From Prevotella sp. UBA1395 (GTDB lineage: Bacteria; Bacteroidota; Bacteroidia; Bacteroidales; Bacteroidaceae): a stretch of 16,538 bases of DNA. Both the position numbers and the translations under genes were made by a program. Shown here one piece after another: positions 6,734-14,477 of this stretch. The DNA lies in the NCBI GenBank assembly GCA_002305235.1, contig DBQL01000217.1:10458-26995 (forward strand). The letters are read 5' to 3'. Numbering within the stretch: the stretch's first letter is position 1; every line of letters begins with the position of its first letter. Below the pieces are notes generated by a model. That model worked only from the letters and a program-made list of their open reading frames with translations. It made no database searches and was not told the origin of the DNA.

Positions 6734-7224
6734 ATGAAGATCATACGACGAAGACAGTTTTTGACGCGTGTGGCATTGGCTGTGGTGGCCGGCATTGCCG
6801 AAGAGGATAAGTACCCGGCCATCTTGAATACCTTGTGCACCGTGCGTCATGCCAGTTCGCTCACCGTCATCGCACAGTGCCTCATGGGCGTTCGGCCCGT
6901 GGAACCGGGCTTCAAGACGTTTGCCATCGCCCTGTAGTATGTGTTTTTCAAGCGGGCTCCCATTCGTTTGCCATCCCGCAGGGCATGGTGTCTACGGCCT
7001 ATCACATCGACAACGAGGGCACGCTCACGATGGACCTGACCATTCCCCGCCATACACGGGCCTTGGTAGACATTCCCGCCACAGACCGTGGGAGGATCAG
7101 TGTCGACGGCAGAAGATTGGCGAAAGGTCAGGTTGTGGCCGTCGGGCCGTCGTCGTCGACCTGCCGTCTGAAGCCCGGCACGCATCGCATCGTGGTAGAG
7201 GGCTATCGGCAGGCCACACAGTGA
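6734..7224 (+). pseudogene. Remnant of an alpha-L-rhamnosidase-like (GH78) secreted protein
   Basis: The C-terminal half reads like the beta-sandwich domain that ends GH78 rhamnosidases: MGVRPVEPGFKTFAIA, then MDLTIPRHTRALVDIP, then SVDGRR and RLKPGTHRIVVEGY. It is broken by a frameshift. The first frame stops at TAG 6935-6937 and the rest continues in another frame to TGA 7222-7224. Adding one C to the CCC run at 6930-6932 restores a continuous frame of about 163 residues. From the ATG at 6734 the product begins MKIIRRRQFLTRVALAVVAG, which looks like a signal peptide and is joined within a few residues to the C-terminal domain. The whole catalytic barrel is absent. The best reading is an internal deletion of a secreted hydrolase plus a frameshift. 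The 5' join is less certain than the 3' domain. Confidence 0.6.
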
Positions 7225-7351
7225 GATTGGGGCGACAAGTTGCCAAGACCCATGTCACGGGTGGGCTATGGCTCGTACCGGAGATAATCATTGGCGGAAG
7301 AATGAGAATAATCATGTTGAACCATACAATATTCAATCAATAATTCTATCT

Positions 7352-9469
7352 ATGAAACTTCAAAAGCGAATAGCTGCCGGACTGATACTCTCGATGAGTT
7401 GTATCGGCGTGATGGGGCAGCGTGGCGTCAAGGCGCAAACCATCGTGCTCGATGACAAGGGCAAGACACAACGGTTTGACGGCATCGGGGTGGTGAACGG
7501 CGGCGGGGCAACGTCTGTGCTGCTCAAGGATTATCCCGAACAGCAGCGTCGTGAAATCATGGACTTGGTGTATAAACCCAAGTTTGGCGCGTCGGTGAGT
7601 GCGCTGTTGGTGGAGATTCCGGGCGATGGCAACTCCACTCAAGGCTCCATGCCGAGCCACAGCCATTATCGTGGCGACTATAATTATATGAGGGGTTACA
7701 CGTGGTGGGTGCTCCGCGAGGCTAAAAGCCGCAATCACATGCTCACGCTCGATGCCACGGCGTGGAGCGCTCCGGGCTGGATAGGGGGCGGACAGTTTTG
7801 GTCTCAAGATGCGGTAGACTATTATATCTCATGGCTTCAAGGGTTGCGCAAGGTGCACGGACTCGAGCTTGACGCCATCGGATGCCGCAATGAGAAGGGC
7901 GAGAGCTGGGATTTCGCCAAGTGGCTGAAGCGAGATCTTGTGGCCAACGGATTTGAGAAAGTGCTGTTGCACGGCTTTGACAACTGGCCCAAGAGCAAGC
8001 TCGACTTCGTGAAGGCGTTCCGGCAAGACCCCGGGTTGGGCAAGGCTCTTGATGTGGTGAGTGGCCACACGTTTTACAGTGTGCCCGTCACGGCCGAGCA
8101 AAGAGCGCTGGTAGAGAGTTTGGGCAAACCCATTTGGAACTCCGAGGACCATGTGTACAAGCGTGGATTCGATGTGCTGATCAGCATCGTGGAGTGTTTC
8201 AACAAGAACTATATCGAAAGCGGCGTGACCAAGATAGTCAATTGGTACGACATTGCGGGGGTGTATCCGATGGAGCCTTACAGCTGCGACCCGGCAACAA
8301 TCCTCGCCCGCGAGCCGTGGAGCGGAAACTATACCGTGCGCGAGGCGTTGTGGGGCTATGCCCACTATGGCCAGTTCACCGAGGCGGGATGGCGCTATCT
8401 CTCTTCGGCATGCACCATGCTCGAGGGCGGAGGTAGCGTTGTGGCCTTGAAATCGCCGTCGGGCGATTACAGCGTCATCATCGAGACCAAGGATGCCAAG
8501 GCACCGCAGATCCTGAGGTTTGACCTGAAAAAAGGCATGATACGCAAGTCGCTGTGCGTGTGGAAGAGCGATTCGCTGGCTCAGTTTGTGCGTCAGGCCG
8601 ATATCGTGCCGCGCGGCAGTCACTATGAACTGACACTCGAGCCCCACGCGGTCTACTCGCTATCTACCACCACGGGGCAGCAGAAAGGGCGGTTTGCCGA
8701 CGTGCCCGCCTCACGACCGTTCCCCATGCCCTACGCCGATGACTTCGAAGGCTACGGACAACCGGCGCAATGGGGCTATCTGCCACATTACACGGCGGAT
8801 ATTTGTGGGGCTTTTGAGCTTGTCGAAAGGCCCGACCGGCAAGGCACCTGTATTCGTCAGGTGGTGGGACAACCCACGATTAGCTGGGCACCCGACTGGC
8901 ATCACTACACCATTCTTGGCGACTCGGCATGGGCAGACTATGAGGTCAGTGCCGATGTATGGCTCAATCCGCAGGATGAGGCCGCCGTCATGGGGCATGT
9001 TTGCGACGTGGGTACGGGTTATGGCATCATCGCCAAGGGCTACTATCTCAAGATTGACGGCAAGGGTAACTGCACTTTGGTGATCACGAGAGGCAAGAAA
9101 GACAAGAAGAAGGCCACCGGCGACGCCGAGCAACAGGCACTCATCGCGGTGGGCAAAGACACCGAAGAGGGTGGCGAGCGCGTCATGGACAGTGTACGGA
9201 TAGATGGTCTGCGGGCTTGCGAATGGCATAATGTGAAACTGCGCTTCGAGGGAAACACCATCACCGGATATGTGGATGGTAAGGCGGTGGTGACCGCATC
9301 GGGCAGTCAATACAGGCGAGGCATGGCCGGACTGTTGGCTACCAAAGACCGCAACAGGGTGAGCACGCCTTATTTTGACAACCTGCGCGTGACCCCTCTT
9401 GGCACGTCTCCCGACACCATGCCCGCATTGTGGCAGGGCGTGCAGCCTCTGTATGCCGTGGGCCGATAG
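7352..9469 (+). CDS. Secreted GH59 galactosylceramidase-family glycoside hydrolase
   Basis: The 705-residue protein aligns by eye along most of its length with animal galactocerebrosidase (GALC), a retaining beta-galactosidase. Shared landmarks are FDGIGVVNGGGATSVLL, the FGAS segment, PGWIGGG, WNSED, EPWSGNY and the C-terminal YADDFEGYG and YFDNLRV. E181 in GCRNEKGES matches the acid/base glutamate and E265 in NSED the nucleophile. The order is catalytic barrel, beta-sandwich, then a lectin-like C-terminal domain from about residue 463. Residues 1 to about 29 form a signal peptide (KLQKR, then AAGLILSMSCIGVMG). The ATG at 7352 is chosen because it begins that signal; an upstream frame to 7268 would bury it. 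I see no promoter directly upstream, so it may share the transcript from about 6525. In a gut or oral Bacteroidales the substrate is more likely a galactose-containing glycan or glycolipid than a self-made lipid; this is inference. Confidence 0.88.
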   Translation: MKLQKRIAAGLILSMSCIGVMGQRGVKAQTIVLDDKGKTQRFDGIGVVNGGGATSVLLKDYPEQQRREIMDLVYKPKFGASVSALLVEIPGDGNSTQGSMPSHSHYRGDYNYMRGYTWWVLREAKSRNHMLTLDATAWSAPGWIGGGQFWSQDAVDYYISWLQGLRKVHGLELDAIGCRNEKGESWDFAKWLKRDLVANGFEKVLLHGFDNWPKSKLDFVKAFRQDPGLGKALDVVSGHTFYSVPVTAEQRALVESLGKPIWNSEDHVYKRGFDVLISIVECFNKNYIESGVTKIVNWYDIAGVYPMEPYSCDPATILAREPWSGNYTVREALWGYAHYGQFTEAGWRYLSSACTMLEGGGSVVALKSPSGDYSVIIETKDAKAPQILRFDLKKGMIRKSLCVWKSDSLAQFVRQADIVPRGSHYELTLEPHAVYSLSTTTGQQKGRFADVPASRPFPMPYADDFEGYGQPAQWGYLPHYTADICGAFELVERPDRQGTCIRQVVGQPTISWAPDWHHYTILGDSAWADYEVSADVWLNPQDEAAVMGHVCDVGTGYGIIAKGYYLKIDGKGNCTLVITRGKKDKKKATGDAEQQALIAVGKDTEEGGERVMDSVRIDGLRACEWHNVKLRFEGNTITGYVDGKAVVTASGSQYRRGMAGLLATKDRNRVSTPYFDNLRVTPLGTSPDTMPALWQGVQPLYAVGR

Positions 9470-9722
9470 CGCCAAGGCCTCGAAAACCATGTCTTTTCGG
9501 CGGCTCACGGCATGCGAGGGGCATGATGACGAAATTTCGGACGAATAAATTTTTACGAACTATTTTGACATCACTATCTCGTTGTGGATGAGCCTGAAAG
9601 CTGTTGTTCAAGGGGTGTCGGGCCTTGTCCGGAACGGCATGGAAAACCCGTTGGAGAAAGATAGCAGCGTGAGGACTGAGACATGGCAATTGCAAAAATA
9701 CTGCTACTTTTCGTCATTTCTC
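9470..9722. other. Intergenic region between the GH59 gene and the tRNA promoter
   Basis: The only clear structure is a hairpin at 9481-9499 (CGAAAA with TTTTCG, 7-nt loop), 12 bp after the GH59 stop. It has no following T-run, so I do not call it a terminator. I see no gene here. Confidence 0.55.
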
Positions 9723-9754
9723 TTTGTCAGTTTCAAAAAATATCATTACTTTTG
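9723..9754 (+). promoter_or_regulatory. Promoter of tRNA-Arg (and probably pepT)
   Basis: The -33 TTTG at 9723-9726 and the -7 TACTTTTG at 9747-9754 are separated by 20 nt, a perfect fit to the Bacteroidetes sigma-ABfr promoter. The tRNA begins 19 nt after the -7 box. Confidence 0.85.
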
Positions 9755-9772
9755 CAGTTAGTTCATCCATTT

Positions 9773-9846
9773 GGCCCCGTAGCTCAGTTGAATAGAGCAC
9801 CAGATTCCGGTTCTGGGTGTCGCGAGTTTGAGTCTCGCCGGGGTCA
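9773..9846 (+). tRNA. tRNA-Arg(CCG)
   Basis: A full cloverleaf folds. The acceptor stem is GGCCCCG with CGGGGTC, and the D stem is GCTC with GAGC. The anticodon stem CCAGA with TCTGG closes the loop TTCCGGT, giving anticodon CCG, which reads CGG arginine codons. The T stem is GCGAG with CTCGC. The discriminator is A9846 and CCA is not encoded. The D loop is AGTTGAATA and the T loop TTTGAGT, so the usual G19-C56 tertiary pair appears as A19-U56. pepT starts 41 bp downstream on the same strand with no terminator between, so the two may share a transcript. Confidence 0.93.
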
Positions 9847-9887
9847 CATGATGAAGCCTTGTTTCATTGTTAACACTTTCTTATAAC

Positions 9888-11111
9888 ATGGACATTACCG
9901 AGAGATTTATTCGTTACACCCAATTCGATACACAGTCGGCGGAAGATTCCGAGACTGTGCCCAGTACCTCCAAACAACTTATTTTTGCCAAATATCTCAA
10001 GGAAGAGCTTGAACATGAGGGTTTGCGCGATGTAGAGATGGACGAGAAGGGGTATATTTATGCCACCCTGCCATCGAATACCAAGAAAAAAACGCCGACC
10101 ATCGGTTTTATCTCGCACTATGACACGGCACTCGACGCCAGTGGCGCCAATGTCAAGGCCCGCGTGATCAAGAATTACGACGGGGGCGATATCGAGCTTC
10201 GCCCCGGCATGATTTCATCGCCCACGAAGTTTCCCGAGCTGCTGGCCCACAAGGGAGAAGACATCATCGTGACCGACGGAACGACACTGCTCGGTGCCGA
10301 CGACAAGGCCGGCATTGCCGAAATCGTGCAGGCAATGTGCTATTTGCGCGACCATGACGAGATCAAGCACGGCGATATCCGTGTGGCGTTCAATCCCGAC
10401 GAGGAGATCGGCAAGGGTGCGCATCATTTCGATGTGGAGAAGTTTGGATGCGAATGGGCCTATACGATGGACGGCGGCGATATCGGCGACTTGGAGTATG
10501 AAAACTTCAACGCCGCGGCAGCCAAGGTGAGAATCAAGGGTGTGAGCGTGCACACGGGTTATGCCAAGAACAAGATGGTGAACGCAAGCCGACTGGCTTG
10601 CGAGTTCAACGCGTTCATTCCGGAGACCGATATTCCCGAGACCACCGAGGGCTATCAAGGTTTTTACCACCTCTTGGGCATGGACACCCATTGCGAGGAG
10701 GCCCGGCTCAGCTACATTATCCGTGACCACGACCGCAAAAAGTTTGAGGCTCGCAAAGACTTCATGGAGGATATCGCCAAGCAGATGAACGAGAAATATG
10801 GCGAAGGCACGGTGAGTGTGGAGCTGAAGGACCAGTATTATAACATGAAGGAGAAGATAGACCCCAACATGTACGTCATCGATATTGTGCTGAAAGCCAT
10901 GCAAGACTGTGGCGTGACACCCAAGGTGGAGCCTATCCGTGGCGGTACCGACGGCGCGCAGCTGTCTTTCCGCGGGTTGCCTTGTCCGAATATCTTCGCC
11001 GGCGGCGTGAATTTCCACGGTCCATACGAGTTTGTCTCCATTCAGGTCATGGAGAAAGCCGTGCAGGTCATCACCCGGATTTGTGAGATAACAGGCACTT
11101 TCAATGATTAA
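9888..11111 (+). CDS. pepT: Peptidase T, tripeptide aminopeptidase (M20B)
   Basis: PepT is a cytoplasmic di-zinc exopeptidase that removes the N-terminal residue from tripeptides. The 407-residue product matches the family length (E. coli 408). Expected metal and catalytic residues are present: H77 and D79 in SHYDTA, D138-D139 in GADDKAG, E172-E173 in [15 protein letters not shown]195 in MDGGDIG and H377 in [23 protein letters not shown] is also diagnostic. The ATG at 9888 ([15 protein letters not shown]) fits the conserved family start; an in-frame ATG at 9867 would add seven residues. Peptidase T suits a peptide-using anaerobe. Termination is probably at the hairpin at 11274-11326. Confidence 0.97.
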   Translation: MDITERFIRYTQFDTQSAEDSETVPSTSKQLIFAKYLKEELEHEGLRDVEMDEKGYIYATLPSNTKKKTPTIGFISHYDTALDASGANVKARVIKNYDGGDIELRPGMISSPTKFPELLAHKGEDIIVTDGTTLLGADDKAGIAEIVQAMCYLRDHDEIKHGDIRVAFNPDEEIGKGAHHFDVEKFGCEWAYTMDGGDIGDLEYENFNAAAAKVRIKGVSVHTGYAKNKMVNASRLACEFNAFIPETDIPETTEGYQGFYHLLGMDTHCEEARLSYIIRDHDRKKFEARKDFMEDIAKQMNEKYGEGTVSVELKDQYYNMKEKIDPNMYVIDIVLKAMQDCGVTPKVEPIRGGTDGAQLSFRGLPCPNIFAGGVNFHGPYEFVSIQVMEKAVQVITRICEITGTFND

Positions 11112-11192
11112 CATAGCCTGACACGGGCAGTTCAAGCCTTCCCTGAGGGAACGAAATGAGGTTATCCATGCTATGCCCCCAAGCCTTCCGGT

Positions 11193-11242
11193 CTGTCACT
11201 CGAGACAGTGAGCGGCGGCGTGCGGGCGGGGTGCTGGCCCGC
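11193..11242. repeat. Two small hairpins in the pepT-antiporter gap
   Basis: CTGTC 11193-11197 pairs with GACAG 11204-11208, and GCGGGC 11222-11227 pairs with GCCCGC 11237-11242. Both lie between the pepT stop and the terminator at 11274. Neither has a T-run, and their role is unknown. No TAnnTTTG element was found in this 226 bp gap. Confidence 0.5.
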
Positions 11243-11273
11243 GACGGCAGGCACTCGCGGCCAAAAGGATAGC

Positions 11274-11326
11274 CCGACATACGTCCCTTGCGGAAGGCTT
11301 GTTTGCGCCATGTCGGTTTTCTTTTT
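11274..11326 (+). terminator. Intrinsic terminator or attenuator just upstream of the antiporter gene
   Basis: CCGACAT at 11274-11280 pairs with ATGTCGG at 11310-11316, followed at once by TTTTCTTTTT to 11326. A second small stem (CCTT 11286-11289 with AAGG 11294-11297) sits inside the 29-nt loop. It ends 11 bp before the next start codon, so it could end pepT transcripts and also limit read-through into the antiporter gene. Confidence 0.72.
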
Positions 11327-11337
11327 AAAGGTACACT

Positions 11338-13590
11338 ATGGCAGAACTCCACGATCTCATCAAGGATTTGGCACTGATACTGGTGGTTGCGGGCGCCGTG
11401 ACACTCATCTTCAAGCAGCTCAAGCAACCGTTGGTGCTCGGATATATCGTGGCCGGATTCTTGGTCGGGCCACACATGCCTTACACCATGCACGTCATGG
11501 ATAAGGCCGATATACAGACTTGGGCAGATATCGGAGTGATGTTCTTGCTGTTTTCGCTGGGACTTGACTTCTCGTTCAAGAAGATTCTGAAGATGGGACT
11601 GTCGCCCGTTATCGCTACCATTACCATTATCACGTCGATGATCATACTGGGTGTGAGTGTGGGCGAGGGCTTCGGGTGGAGTCGTATGAACAGCATTTTT
11701 CTCGGTGGAATGCTCGCCATGTCGTCGACCACCATTATATATAAGGCCTTCGACGATATGGGCCTTCGCCAGCAGCATTTTGCCGGGTTGGTGATGAGCG
11801 TGCTGATCTTGGAGGATATCTTGGCCATTGTGATGATGGTGATGCTCTCGGCACTGGCCAATGGCAACAGCCCCGATGGCGGACAGATGATAGGGTCGGT
11901 GGTCAGGATAGGTTTCTTTCTCGTGTTGTGGTTTGTCGTGGGGTTGTTTGTCATACCCACGTTCTTGCGCAACACCCGCAAACTGATGACAGACGAGACT
12001 CTTGTGGTGGTGTCGCTGGGCTTATGCTGCCTGATGGCGTGGATATCGTCGACCGTAGGATTCAGTCCGGCCTTCGGCGCTTTTATCATGGGGAGCATCC
12101 TTGCCGAAACCATCGAGGCGGATAAGATCGTGCGGTTGGTCGAGCCTGTGAAGAGTTTGTTTGGTGCTATCTTCTTCGTATCGGTCGGAATGTTGGTCGA
12201 TCCGGGCATCCTCATGCAGTATGCCATCCCCATTCTCGTCTTGGTGTGTACCATTCTGTTGGGTCAGGGCATCTTCGGAACGGCCGGATTTATGCTTAGC
12301 GGACAGCCTCTGAAGACCGCCATGCGATGTGGTTTCTCGATGGCGCAGATCGGAGAGTTCGCGTTTATCATCGCATCCTTGGGACTGTCGTTGGGCGTAA
12401 TCAGCAGTTTCCTGTATCCTGTGGTGGTTGCCGTGTCGGTGATCACCACCTTTCTAACCCCTTACATGATTCGCTTCTCGGAGCCATGTTACAACCGGGT
12501 GGAGCATATCCTGCCCAAACGATGGTCGCGATGGCTCGACCATCTTGGCACGGCACATCAGAATACGGTTTTTGAGCAGAGCAACTGGAAGCGGCTTCTG
12601 CGCAAGATGATGGTCAGCACGCTCATCTATTTCATCCTCTGTGTGGCCATTACCACGTTGATGTTCACCTTCTTTCTACCCTTTGTGCGGTCTTTTTTGC
12701 CACATTGGTGGGCCAACGGCGTGTGTGGTGTGCTGCTCCTCGCATTCCTCTCGCCGTTTCTTCGGTCCATGATCATGAAGCACAACCATAGCGATGAATT
12801 CAGGGCGCTGTGGGTAGAGAGCCGTCTTAACCGTCTGCCGTTGATGTTCACGCTATTGGTAAGGGTCGCGATCGTGGCCGGACTGCTCTTCTATATCTGC
12901 AATTACCTCGCACGGTTTGCCAATGCCATTGTCATCACGTTGGCCTTGTTGATCATCGTGCTGATGATATTGTCACGCAGTCTGAAGAAGCGTTCCATCA
13001 GGTTGGAACGCTTGTTTGTCAAGAATTTGAGGAGTAGGGAGATCGCTGCACAGGTACAAGGGCGTCGCCGTCCGCTGTATGAGGGTCGCCTACTCGACCG
13101 CGACATCCATATTTCCGATTTCGAGATTCCTCGAGATTCCAAGTGGGCGGGCAAGACTTTGTTGCAACTCAGGTTCAGAAACCGTTTCGGCGTTCATGTG
13201 AGTAGCGTGCTCCGGGGCTTGCAGCGCATGAATATCCCCAACGGAGAAACCATCGTTTTTCCCGGAGACAGATTACAGGTCATTGGCAACGACGACCAGT
13301 TGCGGGCTTTTGCGCAGGCTCTCAAGGGTGAGCTGGTGGCCGAAGACGACCACATAGAAGACCGGGAGATGAAGCTCCGGAAGTTCAAGCTCACCGAAAA
13401 CAGTGTGCTGATAGGCAAGAGTTTGAAAGAAAGCGGTATCCGAGACGAGTATAATTGTATGGTGGTGGGACTCGAAGAGGGGCAGCGCAACCTCACGGCG
13501 GTAAACCCGGCACATATCTTCAAGGAGGGCGATATTATATGGGTGGTGGGCGAGCAGCGTTCGCTGCTGTTGCTGAACGCCATTAATTAA
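11338..13590 (+). CDS. CPA2-family cation:proton antiporter (KefB/KefC-like) with two RCK_C domains
   Basis: This 750-residue inner-membrane protein has an N-terminal Na+/H+ exchanger domain (roughly residues 12-390). It shows the CPA2 signatures SSTTIIYKAFDD, VLILEDILAIVMM, FSPAFGAFIMGSILAE and AQIGEFAFIIASLG. A basic linker (RVEHILPKRWSRW) leads to about four more membrane segments (420-560). Two cytoplasmic TrkA-C/RCK_C regulatory domains end the protein, about 588-663 (HISDFEIPRDSKWAGKTL) and 678-750 (KLRKFKLTENSVLIGKSL). Unlike KefB/KefC there is no Rossmann NAD-binding TrkA-N domain (no GxGxxG). It likely exchanges K+ or Na+ for protons, but the ion cannot be told from sequence. An AAAGG (11327-11331) lies 6 nt before the ATG. 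It probably heads an operon with the methyltransferase (40-bp gap) and NUDIX genes. Confidence 0.93.
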   Translation: MAELHDLIKDLALILVVAGAVTLIFKQLKQPLVLGYIVAGFLVGPHMPYTMHVMDKADIQTWADIGVMFLLFSLGLDFSFKKILKMGLSPVIATITIITSMIILGVSVGEGFGWSRMNSIFLGGMLAMSSTTIIYKAFDDMGLRQQHFAGLVMSVLILEDILAIVMMVMLSALANGNSPDGGQMIGSVVRIGFFLVLWFVVGLFVIPTFLRNTRKLMTDETLVVVSLGLCCLMAWISSTVGFSPAFGAFIMGSILAETIEADKIVRLVEPVKSLFGAIFFVSVGMLVDPGILMQYAIPILVLVCTILLGQGIFGTAGFMLSGQPLKTAMRCGFSMAQIGEFAFIIASLGLSLGVISSFLYPVVVAVSVITTFLTPYMIRFSEPCYNRVEHILPKRWSRWLDHLGTAHQNTVFEQSNWKRLLRKMMVSTLIYFILCVAITTLMFTFFLPFVRSFLPHWWANGVCGVLLLAFLSPFLRSMIMKHNHSDEFRALWVESRLNRLPLMFTLLVRVAIVAGLLFYICNYLARFANAIVITLALLIIVLMILSRSLKKRSIRLERLFVKNLRSREIAAQVQGRRRPLYEGRLLDRDIHISDFEIPRDSKWAGKTLLQLRFRNRFGVHVSSVLRGLQRMNIPNGETIVFPGDRLQVIGNDDQLRAFAQALKGELVAEDDHIEDREMKLRKFKLTENSVLIGKSLKESGIRDEYNCMVVGLEEGQRNLTAVNPAHIFKEGDIIWVVGEQRSLLLLNAIN

Positions 13591-13630
13591 CAAGCTGCCA
13601 CAGGTGGGACGTCCTATTAAGTTTACAATC

Positions 13631-14452
13631 ATGTCAAGAGAAAATATTATTACCAGTACGCAAAATCCGAGGATCAAGAATGTGGTGACGTTGCAACAGA
13701 AGTCGGCCGAACGCCGCAAGCAGGGTGTTTTTGTAGTTGAGGGCCTGCGTGAGCTGCATCATTGCCTACGCGCCGGATACGACGTGCAGACCCTGTTCTA
13801 TTGTCCAGAGATACTGGGAGAGGGTCCTGAGACGCAGGAGTTTTATGAGATGGCTCTCCGAAAGCCGTCGTTCGAGGTGACCACGGCGGTCTATGAGAAG
13901 ATGGCTTATCGTGGCACCACGGAGGGAGTGATGGCCGAAGTGTGGGCGAAAAGCATTCGACCGGAAGAGCTTAACCTCCCGGAGAACCCGCTCATCGTGG
14001 TGTTGGAACGGGTGGAGAAGCCCGGAAACCTCGGTGCCATCTTGCGAAGCGCAGACGCAGCGAGGGTAGATGCCGTGATGGTGTGCGACCCCTTGACCGA
14101 CCTGTTCAATCCCAACCTCATCCGGGGGAGTCTCGGGGCCATCTTCACCGTGCCCACGGTGGCATGCTCATCGGACGAATGCATCGACTTCCTGAAGCGC
14201 AAGGGTATCAGGATTCTTACAGCCCAACTGCAGGATTCCCACCTTTATTATGATACAGACATGCGTGGCGGTACGGCCATCGTGATGGGAACGGAATCGA
14301 CGGGACTCACCGACGTGTGGCGTAGGGCGGCCGATGCACATATCCGCATACCCATGCTGGGTCGCCTCGACTCGCTCAACGTGTCGGTAAGTGCGGCCAT
14401 TCTGATGTTCGAAGCGGTGAGACAGCGAAACGGTGAGGGTCGCGGGATTTGA
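13631..14452 (+). CDS. SpoU/TrmH-family RNA 2'-O-ribose methyltransferase
   Basis: The 273-residue protein has an N-terminal substrate-binding region (STQNPRIKNVVTLQQKSAERR, VFVVEGLREL) and a C-terminal SPOUT knot domain. The three SpoU motifs are present: EKPGNLGAILRSADAARVDA, then MGTESTGL, then IRIPMLGRLDSLNVSVSAAI. Such enzymes methylate a ribose 2'-OH in rRNA or tRNA using S-adenosylmethionine bound in the knot. The form resembles RlmB/TsnR-like 23S rRNA enzymes, but the target nucleotide cannot be assigned. The ATG at 13631 (MSRENIITSTQNPRIK) is preferred over the in-frame ATG at 13604, which would add nine residues. It sits 40 bp after the antiporter and 25 bp before the NUDIX gene on the same strand. 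Confidence 0.92.
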   Translation: MSRENIITSTQNPRIKNVVTLQQKSAERRKQGVFVVEGLRELHHCLRAGYDVQTLFYCPEILGEGPETQEFYEMALRKPSFEVTTAVYEKMAYRGTTEGVMAEVWAKSIRPEELNLPENPLIVVLERVEKPGNLGAILRSADAARVDAVMVCDPLTDLFNPNLIRGSLGAIFTVPTVACSSDECIDFLKRKGIRILTAQLQDSHLYYDTDMRGGTAIVMGTESTGLTDVWRRAADAHIRIPMLGRLDSLNVSVSAAILMFEAVRQRNGEGRGI

Positions 14453-14477
14453 GCGTTCCATCCTTAACACACAACGT

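Noticed and set aside
7381..7400. Lipobox in the GH59 signal sequence
   Set aside because: The cysteine is preceded by SMS rather than a canonical L-[ASTVI]-[GAS], so a signal peptidase I cleavage is more likely.
9481..9499. Terminator of the GH59 gene
   Set aside because: The 6-bp hairpin is short and is followed by GC-rich sequence rather than T residues.
9850..9868. Terminator between the tRNA and pepT
   Set aside because: ATGAA/TTCAT gives only a 5-bp AT-rich stem with no T-run after it.
9683..9886. A 67-codon + strand frame running through the tRNA-Arg gene
   Set aside because: Its middle part is simply the translated tRNA, a well-known source of false proteins, and it also covers the tRNA promoter.
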